Assembly (NCBI GenBank): GCA_006515795.1 | Contig: VFMC01000142.1 | Location: forward strand, 1-7,214 | Direction: 5' to 3' | DNA: 7,214 bases | Source: Acidimicrobiaceae bacterium | Lineage (GTDB): Bacteria > Actinomycetota > Acidimicrobiia > Acidimicrobiales > Ilumatobacteraceae | Shown here: positions 5,562 through 7,214 of the stretch, piece by piece | Layout: every line of letters starts with the position of its first letter | Position numbering within the stretch: the stretch's first letter is position 1 | Position numbers and translations under genes: made by a program | The notes under the pieces: model-generated | What the model was told of the DNA's origin: nothing | Seen by the model: only the letters and a program-made list of their open reading frames with translations | Database searches by the model: none

Positions 5562-7214
5562 GCGTGCGTAGCGCCAAGATCAAGGTCGCCGAACAGCGTT
5601 CCGGAGGTGCCACGTTCGGCCTGGCTGTCTGCCTGGCGGCCGCGCTGGCCACTGGGGCCGCGCTCGTCGTCGGCGGGCGCGATACCACTGCCGGTCTCGT
5701 CGTTGTTTCGTTGCTGGCCGTCGCCTGGGCGGGCGCTGGAGCCGTGACCACGATCCGCCAACACTGCCCGGCGGCCTCGATCGTGAACACCTTCGCGGCC
5801 GCGACCGCCGCCGGCGCAACGTCTTGGAGCCTCGACGCCGCCAACGATCTGCACGGCTCCGGCGGCCTGCTCGTCGATGCCGGCCAGCGGCTGGCGGTCA
5901 CCCTCACGGCGGCGCTGATGTTCCACCTGCTGATGACCATGCCCGACGGGCACCTCGCCCGCGCCAGCCATCGACGGTTCGTCTGGGCCGGATACGTCAT
6001 CGGCGCGACGATGGGGCTGACGCTCCTCGTCGACCGTGACCGGGTGCTCGTGTGGCCGGTCGTCCTGCTTTGGGCCGCGGCACTGCTCGCTTTGCCGACT
6101 GCCCACGCGAACTACCGAGCCGCAGGACTGATCGACCAGCGGCGGATGCAGTGGCTCGGCTGGGCTGCGGTGGTGGCGGCAGAGGTGACACTCGTGTCCG
6201 TCGGCCTCTCGCTCGTGGCCGACTGGCCGCACCACAACGGCGAGGTCGCGCTCGCGGCCTCGGGGCTGGTTCCGCTGGCGATCGCTGCCAGTACCGTGCC
6301 ACGCCTGCTGGCCCGAGTCGATCGGCTGCTGACACATACGGTTGCGCTCACTGGTCTCACGGCGCTCATCGTGGTGGCGTACCTGTTGGCCTTGGCCGCG
6401 TTCGGCCGCCGGCCGGACGGCAGCGAACGGTCCCTGCTGCTCCTGTCGATGCTGGCTGCCGCCGGAGCGGCCATCGCCTACCAGCCGGCACGGGCGTATC
6501 TCACGGAACGGGCGAACCGCGTCGTGTACGGCGAGCGTGTCTCGCCCGACGAGGCACTGCGCACCTGGGGCTCACGCCTCACGCGGGCGATCCCGCTCGA
6601 CGAGTTGCTGCTTCAACTCGCCGAGACGCTGCGCAAATCGATGCAGCTCCGCAGCGCCCAGATCTGGACTGGCGCCGACGGCCACTACGAGGTGGCGGCG
6701 ATGGTGCCGCACCGCACCGTGAAGCCCTATGCGATCGGCGAGAAGGAGCGTTCCGTGGTGAGCCGGGCGGGTGTGTCCGGGGGGACGTGGCTCGACATCT
6801 GGCTGCCCGGCCTCGTCGAACCGGCGACCACGGCGACGACTCGCGTCGCGTCCATCGCCCACAGCGGAGCGTTGCTCGGCCTCATCGTGTGTGAACGCCC
6901 GGCCGATCGGGCGGTCTTCACCGACGACGATGACCGGGTGCTCACCGAGCTCGCCCGCCAGGTCGGGCTCGCCCTGCACAACGTTCAGCTCGACACCGCG
7001 CTGCAGGCATCGCTCGACGAGTTGCGGCACACGAACGACGAGCTGAGTGCATCGCGGACGCGCATCGTCGCCGCAGGCGACGCCGAGCGGCGCAAGCTCG
7101 AGCGCAACCTGCACGACGGCGCTCAGCAGCACCTCGTGGCGCTGGCGGTGAAACTGCGCCTCGCCAACACCACCCGACATCAACAGTGGGGGGAAGATGC
7201 CGTGGGCGAGCGCA
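5558..7214 (+). CDS. Membrane sensor histidine kinase, NarL/HisKA_3 family (3' end outside window)
   Basis: Sensor kinase of a two-component system, read from GTG 5558, which overlaps the ATPase stop (GTGA). The frame has no stop before the window end, giving 552 residues. The N-terminal membrane domain (about 19-310) has roughly eight to ten helices and contains L-L-M-T-M-P-D-G-H-L (124-133), the P-D-G-x-L motif found in many actinobacterial kinases. N-R-V-V-Y-G-E (320-326) follows, then a GAF-like domain (about 335-475) and a coiled coil (about 475-507). The dimerisation box is E-R-R-K-L-E-R-N-L-H-D-G-A-Q-Q with phospho-acceptor H519. The ATPase (HATPase_c) domain should follow beyond the window. 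No Shine-Dalgarno sequence is obvious, so translation probably depends on coupling; GTG 5564 is an alternative start. The likely partner is the receiver-cyclase protein encoded one gene upstream, whose receiver is of the matching NarL type. The signal sensed is unknown. Confidence 0.93.
   Translation, partial: MSVRSAKIKVAEQRSGGATFGLAVCLAAALATGAALVVGGRDTTAGLVVVSLLAVAWAGAGAVTTIRQHCPAASIVNTFAAATAAGATSWSLDAANDLHGSGGLLVDAGQRLAVTLTAALMFHLLMTMPDGHLARASHRRFVWAGYVIGATMGLTLLVDRDRVLVWPVVLLWAAALLALPTAHANYRAAGLIDQRRMQWLGWAAVVAAEVTLVSVGLSLVADWPHHNGEVALAASGLVPLAIAASTVPRLLARVDRLLTHTVALTGLTALIVVAYLLALAAFGRRPDGSERSLLLLSMLAAAGAAIAYQPARAYLTERANRVVYGERVSPDEALRTWGSRLTRAIPLDELLLQLAETLRKSMQLRSAQIWTGADGHYEVAAMVPHRTVKPYAIGEKERSVVSRAGVSGGTWLDIWLPGLVEPATTATTRVASIAHSGALLGLIVCERPADRAVFTDDDDRVLTELARQVGLALHNVQLDTALQASLDELRHTNDELSASRTRIVAAGDAERRKLERNLHDGAQQHLVALAVKLRLANTTRHQQWGEDAVGER

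Noticed and set aside
6052..6894. Plus-strand open frame of 280 codons inside the kinase gene
   Set aside because: It is out of frame with the continuous kinase frame from 5558 to the window end, which carries the membrane, GAF and HisKA_3 signatures. The alternative translation is Arg-rich without domains.
1..7214. CRISPR array, tRNA/rRNA gene, insertion sequence or attachment site
   Set aside because: No regularly spaced repeats, RNA gene signatures, transposase motifs or terminal inverted repeats were seen. Coding sequence fills nearly the whole window.

Overview
The window is strongly GC-rich, densely packed and read entirely on the + strand. Codons end mostly in G or C, genes are joined by ATGA or GTGA stop/start overlaps, and the proteins belong to families typical of actinobacteria: long FtsX-type permeases without their own ATPase, a NarL-family sensor kinase with a P-D-G-x-L membrane domain, and a class III nucleotide cyclase. 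A high-GC actinomycetote, possibly an acidimicrobiial lineage, is the best guess. The class-level guess rests only on style and is weak.

Layout: (1) 1-1131 is the C-terminal part of an FtsX/MacB-type ABC permease whose start lies upstream of the window. (2) 1128-3395 is a second, complete permease with two FtsX halves, coupled to the first by an ATGA overlap. (3) 3396-3480 is the only real intergenic gap (85 nt). It holds an imperfect inverted repeat and a possible promoter for a leaderless transcript. (4) 3481-4827 is a response regulator with three parts: a receiver, a LuxR-like helix-turn-helix that looks eroded, and a class III adenylate/guanylate cyclase. (5) 4824-5561 is an ABC ATPase of the LolD/MacB type. 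It overlaps the cyclase gene by ATGA and has a clear ribosome binding site. (6) 5558 to the window end is a membrane sensor histidine kinase (membrane domain, GAF, coiled coil, HisKA_3 box), which overlaps the ATPase gene by GTGA and is cut off by the window edge.

How they may work together (inference): the ATPase probably powers one or both permeases, giving a MacB/FtsX-like mechanotransmission or export system. The kinase probably phosphorylates the receiver of the cyclase protein, so the two-component output would be a cyclic nucleotide rather than direct promoter binding. The ATPase gene sits between the regulator and kinase genes with overlapping codons on both sides, which suggests that transport and signalling are made together. 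This recalls transporter-sensor modules such as BceAB-BceRS, but with unrelated kinase and regulator families. The REC-HTH-cyclase protein and its coupling to an ABC transporter are the most unusual content here.
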